DNA from: Hungatella_A sp034142505
GTDB lineage: Bacteria > Bacillota > Clostridia > Lachnospirales > Lachnospiraceae
Length of the DNA: 64,000 bases
Assembly (NCBI GenBank): GCA_034142505.1
Contig: JAWZDV010000042.1
Location: 1-64,000 of the forward strand
Direction of reading: 5' to 3'
Below the pieces are notes generated by a model, which saw only the letters and a list, made by a program, of their open reading frames with translations, did not search any database and was not told where the DNA came from. Made by a program: the position numbers and the translations under genes. Each line of letters starts with the position of its first letter. Position 1 is the stretch's first letter. Shown here piece by piece: positions 48,776-57,916 of this stretch.

Positions 48776-49750
48776 CTAATCGATGGGGTACAAAAGCTTC
48801 TGATATTCCTTCTTTCTCAAATCCTCTTTTTCAATATAAAAATGTTCCGCTTTCACGGTCTCGTGGAAACCGGATTTCTGGATGGCCTCCACTGCTTTCT
48901 GGATGCTCAAATACCCCTTGATAAACTCATTGGCCGCCACAATTCCGTCAATCACACCGCTGTCCAGATAATTTAACACGGCCAGATTGGAACCAAGCCC
49001 GTAGAACCCGGTAATATTCTGGCGGTATCCCGGGTTCTCGTCCAGTAAATCCGCCATGTTTGTCATGCTCTCCATGTCCAGAGCTATGAGGATGGCTGAG
49101 TCTCCTGCCGGATATACCGCCTTCTCGATCAAAGCGCGGGCGTCCTCCTCCGACTTTACTTCTTTCCGGTTTACCTGATATCCCGCTTCCGAAAGCACTG
49201 CCGTGGCTCCTTCGCCGGCCAGGGCATCCGCCCCGTTTTTGAATCCGGCGGAAAGCAGATAAACCGGAATGTCCGGCGGCGCTTCCGCCACTGCATGTTC
49301 TGCCAGCAGTTTTCCCGCCTCATAGTGATCTTCTGAAATGGTAACCGCAATCCGGCTGTGGCTCATTTCTGAGTTGACCACCACCAGGGGACCGCGGATT
49401 AAATTCTCATCCAACGCCTGCGTCACGGCCTTGTCATCCACCGGGCACAAAATCACGCCTCTGGTGCCGTCATTCAGTTCGCGGACCACCCGTTCGATCT
49501 GCTGAACCGCATTATCCCGCTCGTACAAGGTGAGAAAACTCACATCGGCGTGATAATCGCTGGATGCCTGGTCCACGCCCTTTTTGAAATTCACATAAAA
49601 GTCATCTGTGGTGTCGTCAATCACAACGGAAATGGGGTACACCTCCTGCTTCTCCTCTTTGATAATCAAATCTGTCGAGGACATGAGAAACAGGAGCAGC
49701 AGAATCAGGGCATAGACCATCCACAGGATTTTTTCTCGGTTTGACGTCAT
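48776..49750 (-). CDS. Membrane-anchored sugar-binding protein (324 aa), likely sensor partner
   Basis: A single N-terminal membrane anchor (ILWMVYALILLLLFLMSST) without lipobox is followed by a type I binding-protein fold (YPISVVIDDTTDDFYVNFKKG, GVILCPVDDKAVTQAL, PLVVVNSEMSHSRIAVTISEDHYEAGKLLA broken into its VVVNSEM and EDHYEAGKLLA parts). It overlaps the kinase stop by ATGA and resembles the anchored binding proteins (for example XylFII of the XylFII-LytS system) that present ligand to a neighbouring histidine kinase. The sugar is unknown. Confidence 0.85.
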   Translation of the reverse strand: MTSNREKILWMVYALILLLLFLMSSTDLIIKEEKQEVYPISVVIDDTTDDFYVNFKKGVDQASSDYHADVSFLTLYERDNAVQQIERVVRELNDGTRGVILCPVDDKAVTQALDENLIRGPLVVVNSEMSHSRIAVTISEDHYEAGKLLAEHAVAEAPPDIPVYLLSAGFKNGADALAGEGATAVLSEAGYQVNRKEVKSEEDARALIEKAVYPAGDSAILIALDMESMTNMADLLDENPGYRQNITGFYGLGSNLAVLNYLDSGVIDGIVAANEFIKGYLSIQKAVEAIQKSGFHETVKAEHFYIEKEDLRKKEYQKLLYPID

Positions 49751-51540
49751 GTTTTCTCCTTCTCCTCAATCTCGCTGTACGCCACTGCGGGCAGGTGGAT
49801 GATGATGGTGGTTCCCTCATCCGGCTCCGAATCAATCCTCAGGCCGTACTCCTCGCCGAAATACAGACGGATTCTCTCATTGACATTCTTCACGCCGATG
49901 CCGGAACCGCGGCCGGATGCCACATGGCTGTTCTCCGCAAATAAGCTCTCCACCTGCGCCTCCGTCATACCCAGGCCATTGTCGCTGATGCTGAAATAGA
50001 GATCCTTGTCCTCCAGCCAGGCTTTTATGAGGATTTCCCCGTCGCCGTCCATGAATTCCATGCCGTGGTAGATGGCATTTTCCACCAGGGGCTGGAGCAT
50101 CAGCTTTAAGCTGGCTAAATCGAGAACGTCTTCCTCCGACTTGATGGAGTAAGTAAATTTATTTTTGTAGCGCATCTCCTGGATCATCAAATAGTTTCGC
50201 ACATGCTCCAGTTCATCCCGGACCGTAATTATGCTTTTCCCTTTGCTGAGGCTGATGCGGAAGAAGCGGGCTAAGGCGGTCACTACTTTGACGGCCTCGC
50301 TCCGGCGCTCATTTTCAATCATCCAGACAATGATGTCCAGGGTGTTGTAGAGGAAATGAGGGTTGATCTGTGACTGAAGGGTGTCAAACTCACTTTTTCG
50401 CTTGGATTCGTGCTCCGCCACAATGTCATCCATCAGCACCTGGATCTGGCCGGCCATGTGTTTGATGGAACGGCCCAGATGCTGAATCTCGTAGGAGCCG
50501 CCGGCATAGACCTCCGCGTCCAGCACACCGGCCTCCAGCGCGTTCACCGACTTCTCCAGTTCCTTGATGGGGTTGGTGATTCTGGAGGAAATGAAAGCGT
50601 TGATGATGCTGAGGATAAACAGGAAGAACGCGATTACGAACACGAAAAACAGCTTGGTCTTTAAATTATTGAGAGACAGGCCGCGTACCGGCGTCACACC
50701 AACTAGCTTCCAGCCGGTGTAGCCGACGGTTTTCACGGTCACGGTCCGTTTTTCGCCCTGAAAAGATTCCTGGTGGTTGCCGTCCCGGTAGGTAGCGGCT
50801 ATGCGATTGTTCTCCTGCGCCTGGCCGGAATCGATGAGCTGGAGCTTCGGGTGATAAATCAGTTCCCCGTCACTGCCCATCAGATAGATGTAGCCGCCAT
50901 TTCCCAGGGTTACGTTGTCTAAAAGCTGTTCTAAGCTGCCGTAGTTGATGTCCATCAGCAGGATGCCCTGGCTGGTCTCCGTACCTTTGGTGATCTCCAC
51001 GGCTCTGGTGAGGGTTACTACCCATCGGTACTGGCCCTCATTGTTGTCGAACATATACTGGACCTGGGGCATACCAAAGTGAAGGTTCTCCGCCCGTTCC
51101 AGGGTGGTGTCGAACCAGGGCTCCTCTGTGATATCCAGATTGGTCTTCAATCTGGCAGCAGGAACCGCCTCCAAAAGTTCTCCCTCATTGGACAGCAGGG
51201 CGATATTGGCGATATGGTCTTTGTTGTTGTTGTAAAGCAGCGTGATTTCGCTGTTGATGGATGTGGCGGAGAGGTCGGCATTTTTCACTGCTCCATAGTA
51301 CAGAGAATCCGACAGTTTCATAATTGTTCGGAGATAGGAATCCACCGAACGGTTCACCTGGTTGATCAGGCTCTGGTTTTCCTCCTGAATGGTGACAGTC
51401 AGCTGGGTGGACAGCCGGGTATACAAAGAAACACCGATCAACAGGATGGCTACCAGGGCGCTGACTGTAAAATAGATGAATATGTTTGACCGTATGCTGC
51501 TGTTAGACAGAAATTTTTGAATTTTTCCTTTTGTGGACAT
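49747..51540 (-). CDS. YesM-type sensor histidine kinase (597 aa)
   Basis: Two membrane segments (about residues 18-40 and 290-312) frame an extracellular dCache-like domain; then HAMP (SSRITNPIKELEKSVNALEAG), the His_kinase box QINPHFLYNTLDIIVWMIEN with the phospho-acceptor His, and the ATPase with NAIYHG, SISDNGLGM and GSGIGVKNVNERI. Its ATG overlaps the stop of the response regulator (TAATG) and its own stop overlaps the anchored binding protein, giving a tightly coupled three-gene sensory unit. Confidence 0.95.
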   Translation of the reverse strand: MSTKGKIQKFLSNSSIRSNIFIYFTVSALVAILLIGVSLYTRLSTQLTVTIQEENQSLINQVNRSVDSYLRTIMKLSDSLYYGAVKNADLSATSINSEITLLYNNNKDHIANIALLSNEGELLEAVPAARLKTNLDITEEPWFDTTLERAENLHFGMPQVQYMFDNNEGQYRWVVTLTRAVEITKGTETSQGILLMDINYGSLEQLLDNVTLGNGGYIYLMGSDGELIYHPKLQLIDSGQAQENNRIAATYRDGNHQESFQGEKRTVTVKTVGYTGWKLVGVTPVRGLSLNNLKTKLFFVFVIAFFLFILSIINAFISSRITNPIKELEKSVNALEAGVLDAEVYAGGSYEIQHLGRSIKHMAGQIQVLMDDIVAEHESKRKSEFDTLQSQINPHFLYNTLDIIVWMIENERRSEAVKVVTALARFFRISLSKGKSIITVRDELEHVRNYLMIQEMRYKNKFTYSIKSEEDVLDLASLKLMLQPLVENAIYHGMEFMDGDGEILIKAWLEDKDLYFSISDNGLGMTEAQVESLFAENSHVASGRGSGIGVKNVNERIRLYFGEEYGLRIDSEPDEGTTIIIHLPAVAYSEIEEKEKT

Positions 51541-53156
51541 TATCTGGGCGCTCCTCGATATTTGGACGGTGAAATTCCAAACCGTTTTTTAAATACGTAG
51601 CTGAAATAATTCTGTTCCTGATATCCCACTTTTGAGGCGATGAGATAGGTTTTGTCGTCTGTGGTGTCTAGCAGTTCCACGGCTTTGTTTAAACGGACTT
51701 CCGTTAAGTAAGCGGTATAGGACTGTCCCGTCTCCCTCTGAAATATGGTGGAGAAATAAGCGGGGCTGATATGTAAATGGCGGCACAGCATTTCCACGGA
51801 CAAATCTGGATTCCGGTAGTTCGCCTGGATGTACTGTTTGGCTTCGTTCACGATGCTTTTTGTGGTGTTGTCACGTTCTTCCCGGATGGAGCGGTGGATG
51901 ATAAGCGCGGCGTTTTGCAGCCAGCGGTTAAACTCCTCCCGCCGTCCGATGGTCTCAGTGATGCTTGAGAGAGTGCCGTCCTCTCCCATCAGATCTGACA
52001 ATGTCCTGTCGTAATGCTGGGTCAGACGGGTCAGGACGCTGAGCACATGGAAGCTGTACATCTGGTACTGGCCTTCAGGGACTCTGGCATCGTCCATTTT
52101 CTCCGTGATTCGTTTGACTACGCACTCGATCTCCTCCTCAGGACCAAATTTGATGGCGGCGGTTAATTCGGATTCGTCCCGGTTGTCAAACAGATGTTTT
52201 TTGCAGTGAAGAGGCTCCACATCGTCGATGTAAATGGTGATGCCGGCGCCGAGGATGGTTTTGTAGCCCAAGGCATTTTTAGCGGAGCAGAAGGAGGCGT
52301 TCAAGTCCTGCAGGTCCGTGCAGCCATGACCGACTCCGATGGTGATTGGCACGCCCAGTATCCGTCTGGACTCCCTGCAAATGCCGTCCAGCGCAGCGGT
52401 CAGAGCTGCCTGGTGGTTGTCCTCATCAATGGCGGCCAGGACCACCGGCTGCCCCGACACGGTGAATATGGAAAAGCGGAAGCAGTCGTCCAGCTTGCTT
52501 TCCACCAGCCGCCTGATGGAGATTGGAATCAGCTTCTGCTCCTCGCAAAGGGACAGGGTTCCGGTCTCATTCTGCAGATCCGGCTCCACGCTGATGACGG
52601 CGGTAATCCATTTTTTTGCGTTGGTGATGGGGATGTTGTATTCCTTTAGTTTCTCCTCCATGGTCTCTGCCGGGACATTTCCCTGTATTAAGTCGTTTAG
52701 AAAATGTTCGCGGAGGATGGGGAGGTTCTTTTGATAGATTTCACGCAGAAGGGTACCGTTGCGCTTCTGCCCGATTTCCTCATCTAAGCTTTGTTTGATC
52801 CGTTTCAGAATTAAGGTCAGTTCTTCTACGTTGACCGGCTTTAAGATGTATTCGGTTACGTTTAGTTTGATGGCGCGTTTTGCGTATTCGAAATCGTCGT
52901 AGCCGGAAAAGATTAGTACTTTGATGGATGGATATTTCCGGCGGATTTTCTCCGCGAGGGTCAGGCCGTCCATGTAGGGCATCCGGATGTCGGTGAGCAC
53001 CACATCCGGCTCCAGGGTCTCAATTTTTTCCAGGGCATCCTCCCCATTTTCCGCGTCCCCCACAACTTGAAACCCGGCCGCAGCCCAGTCAATCTTGCGG
53101 ATAATGCCCCTTCTCACTTCTTCCTCGTCGTCTACCAGTATGATGCTGTAATTCAT
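51540..53156 (-). CDS. YesN-type AraC-family response regulator (538 aa)
   Basis: Start at ATG 53156 (MNYSIILVDDEEEVRRG) behind AGAGGGGATT. The receiver domain has DDEE, the phospho-acceptor Asp in VVLTDIRMPYMDG and Lys in YILKPVN; a ~280-residue middle region follows; the C-terminus has two AraC-type helix-turn-helices (SVEMLCRHLHISPAYFSTIF and SKVGYQEQNYFSYVFKKRFG). It should activate sugar genes when phosphorylated by the adjacent kinase. Its targets are not obvious here because no transporter is linked. Confidence 0.95.
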   Translation of the reverse strand: MNYSIILVDDEEEVRRGIIRKIDWAAAGFQVVGDAENGEDALEKIETLEPDVVLTDIRMPYMDGLTLAEKIRRKYPSIKVLIFSGYDDFEYAKRAIKLNVTEYILKPVNVEELTLILKRIKQSLDEEIGQKRNGTLLREIYQKNLPILREHFLNDLIQGNVPAETMEEKLKEYNIPITNAKKWITAVISVEPDLQNETGTLSLCEEQKLIPISIRRLVESKLDDCFRFSIFTVSGQPVVLAAIDEDNHQAALTAALDGICRESRRILGVPITIGVGHGCTDLQDLNASFCSAKNALGYKTILGAGITIYIDDVEPLHCKKHLFDNRDESELTAAIKFGPEEEIECVVKRITEKMDDARVPEGQYQMYSFHVLSVLTRLTQHYDRTLSDLMGEDGTLSSITETIGRREEFNRWLQNAALIIHRSIREERDNTTKSIVNEAKQYIQANYRNPDLSVEMLCRHLHISPAYFSTIFQRETGQSYTAYLTEVRLNKAVELLDTTDDKTYLIASKVGYQEQNYFSYVFKKRFGISPSKYRGAPR

Positions 53157-53216
53157 GTACGTTAATCCCCTCTTGATCCATTCATCCATTGATGTCATTT
53201 TTCATTATACCATGTC

Positions 53217-53292
53217 CACTAAGTTCGTGAAAGACCTCACTAAGTGTCCAGGTATCTGTTCTCACTAGGCTCGAAAAAACCTCGCCAAGTGT
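53217..53292. repeat. Two direct ~31-bp repeats upstream of the response regulator
   Basis: Copies at 53217-53247 and 53263-53292 both read CACTA(A/G)G(T/C)TCG ... ACCTC(A/G)C(T/C)AAGTGT. They lie just before repeat copy B and share a CTAAG/CCAAG element with its loop. Possibly decayed partial copies of the same element. Confidence 0.5.
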
Positions 53293-53317
53293 TCACATTA
53301 TACCATATCCGTACCAA

Positions 53318-53395
53318 AGTGCACATATGGAATGAGGAAGACCGTGTAAGCTCGCTTACTAAGGCCTTCATCATTCCATATGTATAGGGCGGAAC
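53318..53395 (+). repeat. 78-bp structured repeat, copy B
   Basis: Same length, ends and loop as copy A. The outer stem here is ACATATGGAATGA/TCATTCCATATGT (13 bp, perfect) and the inner hairpin is GTAAG-CTCG-CTTAC. Sequence in the stems is changed on both sides compared with copy A while pairing is kept. It lies in the 3' region of the cobalamin operon, 30 bases after the cbiC stop. Confidence 0.8.
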
Positions 53396-53425
53396 TTTTA
53401 TAAATAAGAAGACCAAACGGCCTCG

Positions 53426-54055
53426 TCACAGTTGATACAACAATGCATTACAAACTGCCGCCGCCACATTGCTTCCGCCTTTCCTCCCCCTAGCCACAAT
53501 ATAAGGAATCTCCAATTCCATGATCATTTCTTTCGCCTGCACAACATTCACAAATCCCACCGGTACCGCAATAATCAGTTTCGGATGAATCCTGCCCTCC
53601 TCCACCAGTTCCTTCAAGCGGACGAGGGCCGTCGGAGCGTTGCCGATGGCAAAGATACACTCCTGCCCCCGGTCCGCCAGCGTGGCAGCTTTATCCATGC
53701 TGGCGGTGGCCCTGGTCGTTCCAGCGGATTTTGCCGCATCCGCCACATCCGCATCGGCCATAAAGCAGTATACCTCGCTTCCCGTTTTATGAAGAGCGGT
53801 CTTGTTGATACCGGCCTTGCCCATATTCGTGTCGGTAATGATCGGAGTCCCCTGCCTTAGCGCTTCCAGCCCTTTTGTCACCGCATGAGGAGAAAATATC
53901 AGGTTATCGGCGTAGTCGAAATCAGCGGTGGTGTGAATCACCCGCTTAATCACAGCCTCATTTTCCGGGTCCAGCGGGCGGCCGCCCAGTTCCTCTGTGA
54001 TGATTTCAAAGCTCCTTTTTTCAATTTCCTGGGGTAATACCTGTTCCAGTTTCAT
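53426..54055 (-). CDS. cbiC: Precorrin-8X / cobalt-precorrin-8 methylmutase
   Basis: IHTTADFDYADNL with the catalytic His, ITDTNMGKAGINK, CFMADADVADAAK, AIGNAPTALVRLKEL and VPVGFVNVVQAKE are the CbiC/CobH signatures at normal length (209 aa). It moves the C11 methyl to C12 to make cobyrinate. It is the last gene of the cobalamin operon; repeat copy B follows. Confidence 0.96.
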   Translation of the reverse strand: MKLEQVLPQEIEKRSFEIITEELGGRPLDPENEAVIKRVIHTTADFDYADNLIFSPHAVTKGLEALRQGTPIITDTNMGKAGINKTALHKTGSEVYCFMADADVADAAKSAGTTRATASMDKAATLADRGQECIFAIGNAPTALVRLKELVEEGRIHPKLIIAVPVGFVNVVQAKEMIMELEIPYIVARGRKGGSNVAAAVCNALLYQL

Positions 54056-54109
54056 ATGGCAAACGACTCCTTTTTTATGTTCTTTCCTTGTGTTTCCGAG
54101 GTTCGATTT

Positions 54110-55669
54110 TCATGCTTGGCTATCCTGTGGCAGCCCCATCATTTCATAAATCCGTTTCATATCCAGGCTGGCCCTCAGCTCCTTTGCCAGTTTTGCAAAC
54201 TGCTCTTCCTTATAAGCGGCATAATCAAACACTTCCCCCGCCCCAACGTCATACCCTTTCTCACTTAACAATGTCCGAATCAATTGATCCGCTATGCCTG
54301 GGCAGTCAAATATTCCATGTACATAGGTGCCGTAGACATTTCCATAAGCCGCCCCGTCCATGCGGACTCTTTTGGTGTCTGACTGCTGGTCCATGATAAA
54401 AGCCAGCGGTTTGGCAATGCCGTCGTAATCCAGCGGCGACATCATCTCCGTGCGGCCCATATGAATCTCGTAGCCCTCCAAATTCTGGCCGGACAGAGAG
54501 GACAGAATACCGCTCACCTCCCCAAATGCTCCCGTCACGCGGGTCTTTGTCTTCTCTTCCCCATATACCGTATTCACAGGAAGAAGCTCCATGCCGCGGA
54601 TATGCTCATGGCCGGAGCCGGTCTCCACGTGGGATTCATCCGTGAGCGTCATCCCCAGCATCTGATAGCCGCCGCAGATTCCCATGACAGGGATCTTGGC
54701 GGATGCCAGCTTTAAGATTGCCGCTTCCAGACCACACTGGCGCAGCCACAGCAAATCCTCTATGGTACTTTTTGTGCCAGGCAGAATCACCATGTCCGGC
54801 TGCCCCAGTTCCCCGACATTGGAAACGTAACGCAGAGTCACATGATTCATGGCCGACAACACCTGAAAATCCGTAAAATTGGAAATGCGGGGCAAACGGA
54901 TAACTGCAATGTCAATGATCCCTCCGCCGGTTTTGACATCCAGCCGGCTGCTCAAACTGTCCTCATCCTCAAGGTCCACCTGCAGATAGGGAACCACTCC
55001 CACGACCGGGATTCGGCACAATTCCTCAATCATTTGAATACCGCTGTCCAGAATCGTCTTGTCCCCGCGGAATTTGTTAATGATCAGGCCCCCGATCCTG
55101 TCCCGCTCCTCCGGTTCCAGCAGCATCACCGTGCCGTAGAGCTGGGCAAACACGCCTCCCCGGTCAATATCCCCCGCCAAAAGCACTGGAGCGTCAGCCA
55201 TCCTGGCCATGCCCATATTGACGATATCTCCGCTTTTTAAATTGATCTCCGCCGGACTTCCGGCTCCCTCTATGACAATGATGTCGTACCGTTCCTCCAA
55301 CTGGTGGTAGGCGTTCCATATCTCCGGAATCAGCTGTTTCTTGTATGCAAAATACTCTCTTGCAGACATATTGCCGCAGTGGACGCCGTTTACGATCACC
55401 TGGGAGCCTACGTCGGTGGTTGGTTTCAACAGGATCGGATTCATGAGGGCGGAGGGCTTGATGCCGGCTGCTTCCGCCTGCACTACCTGGGCGCGGCCCA
55501 TTTCCAGACCGTCCTCGGTGATGAAGGAATTGAGGGCCATGTTCTGGGATTTGAAAGGGGCACATTTGTAGCCGTCCTCATGGAAGATACGGCAGAGACC
55601 GGCCGCCAGCAGGCTTTTTCCGGCATTGGACATGGTTCCCTGGATCATGATTGATTTTGCTTTTGCCAT
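54110..55669 (-). CDS. cbiP: Cobyric acid synthase
   Basis: Start at ATG 55669 (MAKAKSIMIQGTMSNAGKS) behind CAGGAG; the longer frame overlaps cbiB. N-terminal P-loop GTMSNAGKSLLAAGLCRI, FKSQNMALNSFI and GDIDRGGVFAQLYGT; C-terminal type I glutaminase with Cys in VMGICGGYQMLG and the closing YVHGIFD. It amidates four side chains of adenosylcobyrinate a,c-diamide using glutamine and ATP. 519 aa, full length. Confidence 0.96.
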   Translation of the reverse strand: MAKAKSIMIQGTMSNAGKSLLAAGLCRIFHEDGYKCAPFKSQNMALNSFITEDGLEMGRAQVVQAEAAGIKPSALMNPILLKPTTDVGSQVIVNGVHCGNMSAREYFAYKKQLIPEIWNAYHQLEERYDIIVIEGAGSPAEINLKSGDIVNMGMARMADAPVLLAGDIDRGGVFAQLYGTVMLLEPEERDRIGGLIINKFRGDKTILDSGIQMIEELCRIPVVGVVPYLQVDLEDEDSLSSRLDVKTGGGIIDIAVIRLPRISNFTDFQVLSAMNHVTLRYVSNVGELGQPDMVILPGTKSTIEDLLWLRQCGLEAAILKLASAKIPVMGICGGYQMLGMTLTDESHVETGSGHEHIRGMELLPVNTVYGEEKTKTRVTGAFGEVSGILSSLSGQNLEGYEIHMGRTEMMSPLDYDGIAKPLAFIMDQQSDTKRVRMDGAAYGNVYGTYVHGIFDCPGIADQLIRTLLSEKGYDVGAGEVFDYAAYKEEQFAKLAKELRASLDMKRIYEMMGLPQDSQA

Positions 55670-55733
55670 ATTTCTATCTGCTCCTGTTCTATTATCGTAT
55701 TCCTTCTCTTCTTCATTTCGGTCAGAGAATCTG

Positions 55734-56687
55734 TCACCAGGCAATCACCGCAAACAGCAGGACTGCCAGGATCGATGTTACATATAATAACCGGTTGGCC
55801 CGCGCAATGTCATCCGCCTCAATGGGACGAATGTCATCTCCGATGGTTGGTTTCTTATATAAGGTTCCAAAATACCAGGCGTCGCCCGCCAGTTGTACCT
55901 GAAGCGCTCCGGCACATACGGCCTCTGTCTGGGCGGAATTGGGACTTTTGTGATTACGCCTGTCACGGCGGTAAATTCGAACGGCCCCTTTGACATCCAG
56001 GCGGAGCAGAAAACTGGCCGCAATCATCAGCAGTGCGGATAACCGGGACGGAATCAAATTCAATAGATCATCCAGTCTTGCGGCCGTCCGGCCAAAATGA
56101 AGATATGTTTCATTTTTGTATCCCACCATGGAATCCATGGTGTTGACGGCCTTATAGAGAAAGGCCCACGGGCCGCCGCCAAAAGCCATATAAAACAGCG
56201 GAGCGATGACGCCGTCGGAGGTATTCTCCGCCACCGTTTCCACGGCCGCCTTGATAATTCCTGTTTCTGATAGAACTGCGGTATCTCTCCCAACAATCAT
56301 GGAAACCGCGGTTCTGGCGCCCTCCACATCTGTTTCTTTCAGGGCTTTCCAAACTTTCATGCTCTCGTCCCGGAGCCCTCTGGCCGCCAGCATCTGATAG
56401 CACATGATACATTCCGCTGCCAGACTCAGGATTGGATGAATCAGGCCTGCTGCCCACAGGATCCCGTACGCGCATGTCCCGGTTACCAACAGAACACCCG
56501 CTGTCAGGCAAATGCCGGCGAGGCGTTCGCCCTGTGGTGTTTTGGGGAATTTTTTCCGCAGAAACGCTTCCAATTGACTGATCAGCCATCCCATAGCCCG
56601 GACGGGGTGGGGCAGCCAGCGGGGATCTCCGAAGCATAAATCCAGGAAAAAGCCGATTATCATAGCTGTTATGTGTTGAGTCATCAT
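55734..56687 (-). CDS. cbiB: Adenosylcobinamide-phosphate synthase CbiB
   Basis: Membrane protein with FFLDLCFGDPRWLPHPVRAMG, AAVETVAENTSDGVIAPLFY, YKAVNTMDSMVGYKNETY and a C-terminal LAGDAWYFGTLYKKPTIGD, the CbiB/CobD order. It attaches aminopropanol phosphate to cobyric acid. It lies between the short CobU-like gene and cbiP. Confidence 0.96.
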   Translation of the reverse strand: MMTQHITAMIIGFFLDLCFGDPRWLPHPVRAMGWLISQLEAFLRKKFPKTPQGERLAGICLTAGVLLVTGTCAYGILWAAGLIHPILSLAAECIMCYQMLAARGLRDESMKVWKALKETDVEGARTAVSMIVGRDTAVLSETGIIKAAVETVAENTSDGVIAPLFYMAFGGGPWAFLYKAVNTMDSMVGYKNETYLHFGRTAARLDDLLNLIPSRLSALLMIAASFLLRLDVKGAVRIYRRDRRNHKSPNSAQTEAVCAGALQVQLAGDAWYFGTLYKKPTIGDDIRPIEADDIARANRLLYVTSILAVLLFAVIAW

Positions 56688-56726
56688 TCTTGTATGTCCT
56701 GTCTATCTGATTTTTTGAATTGTGCT

Positions 56727-57128
56727 TTACTTGATCCTGACTCCGATGCCGCAAAGGACGCGGTGCACCTGCTCCGCTTCTTTTGCAAGGCGCTGACCGG
56801 CACGTCCCACCAGTTCCCGGTAAATTCTGTCCTCCGGGTCCACAGGAACAATGCCGCCGCCCACCTCATCCATAGTGATGATGGCCTGTGGGTTTTCTAA
56901 GACGATGCGGTCGATGAACGCCTGTATCGCTGATTCATCCGGTGACATCTGCTTGATATACTGGTGAAAGCCAAGAATGACAGGGCATTTACATGCCAGT
57001 TCCTGGCTGCCGGTCATTCCATCGGCAGTTTCTGGAAGCTTGCCATCGGCCATCATTTTTTTATATTCCGGAAGACTTTTTAAATACTCTGTCTTCCCCT
57101 GGCTGAATCCTCCGATAATCAATATCAT
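56727..57128 (-). CDS. Short CobU-like P-loop protein (133 aa)
   Basis: A Walker A-like MILIIGGFSQGKTEYLKSL start and the CobU C-terminal block VDPEDRIYRELVGRAGQRLA...VHRVLCGIGVRIK are present, with TMDEVGGGIVPV matching the VxxEVGxGxVP segment. The central part is shorter than in full CobU (176 aa at 57913). Because CobU proper here lacks the EVGxGxVP and GRxxQ blocks in the usual form, the two may divide the kinase and guanylyltransferase tasks or this may be a specialised paralog (inference). ATG behind CAGGAGGGG. Confidence 0.75.
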   Translation of the reverse strand: MILIIGGFSQGKTEYLKSLPEYKKMMADGKLPETADGMTGSQELACKCPVILGFHQYIKQMSPDESAIQAFIDRIVLENPQAIITMDEVGGGIVPVDPEDRIYRELVGRAGQRLAKEAEQVHRVLCGIGVRIK

Positions 57129-57157
57129 ATCTATGCCCCTCCTGCTTTCAGTTTGTT

Positions 57158-57916
57158 CTACATCCGGGATGCCACGGCCAGAACTGCCACCAGCATCAAT
57201 TCGCAGACCTGCAGAAAATATCCCGCCAAATCACCAGTGATTCCGCCAAATTCCTTAACGGACATTCGGTAGTAATAAACGTAAACGAGACCAGCCGCCA
57301 ACGCGCACAACACCCCTGCGGCCACCCCTGCTGTCCAGATCATAAAACACAGGGATAACGCCATAAATCCAAACATGGTGGCAGCCACCGCCCGCTTCCC
57401 GGCATCCCCGGAAAATGCGGCCGCAAGTCCACTGTTCTTCGCCTTCGGAAACCACACCACCGAAAGCCCGCTCATGGCTCTTGTCAGAACGTACACGCTC
57501 CCCACTGCCGGTACATAATCCGCCGGAAGTTCTACAAAAACAGCCAAATAAAGCAGCACATAAACAATTGCCCCCAAAATGGCAAATGCGCCGGTATGCG
57601 GGTCCTTCAAGATCTCCAGTTTCTTCTCTTTCTCCCCAAAGGATGCTTTCGCGTCCACCACATCCAGAAACCCGTCCATATGAATTCCGCCATTGACAAT
57701 CATCGGAAGCACTACGCCCCCCACATAATAGAGCACCCAAAGTTCCCATCTCCATGCCAGGCGTGCAAAACCATAAAGGAAAAGCCCCTGCACGGCTCCC
57801 ACCAGAGGGAAAAAGCACATGGCGTATTTCATCCGCTCTTTGGTCCACGCTACCTGCGGCACCGGAATTTTTGAATACATGGAAAATGCGATCGCCATAC
57901 TTCCAAGCAGTTTCAT
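57158..57916 (-). CDS. cobS: Adenosylcobinamide-GDP ribazoletransferase (cobalamin synthase)
   Basis: Six to seven membrane segments with FSMYSKIPVPQVAW, MCFFPLVGAVQGLFLYGFA, and the metal-binding NGGIHMDGFLDVVDAKAS typical of CobS (HxDGxxDxxDA). It joins adenosylcobinamide-GDP and alpha-ribazole phosphate. The start overlaps the cobU stop (ATGA). Confidence 0.96.
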   Translation of the reverse strand: MKLLGSMAIAFSMYSKIPVPQVAWTKERMKYAMCFFPLVGAVQGLFLYGFARLAWRWELWVLYYVGGVVLPMIVNGGIHMDGFLDVVDAKASFGEKEKKLEILKDPHTGAFAILGAIVYVLLYLAVFVELPADYVPAVGSVYVLTRAMSGLSVVWFPKAKNSGLAAAFSGDAGKRAVAATMFGFMALSLCFMIWTAGVAAGVLCALAAGLVYVYYYRMSVKEFGGITGDLAGYFLQVCELMLVAVLAVASRM

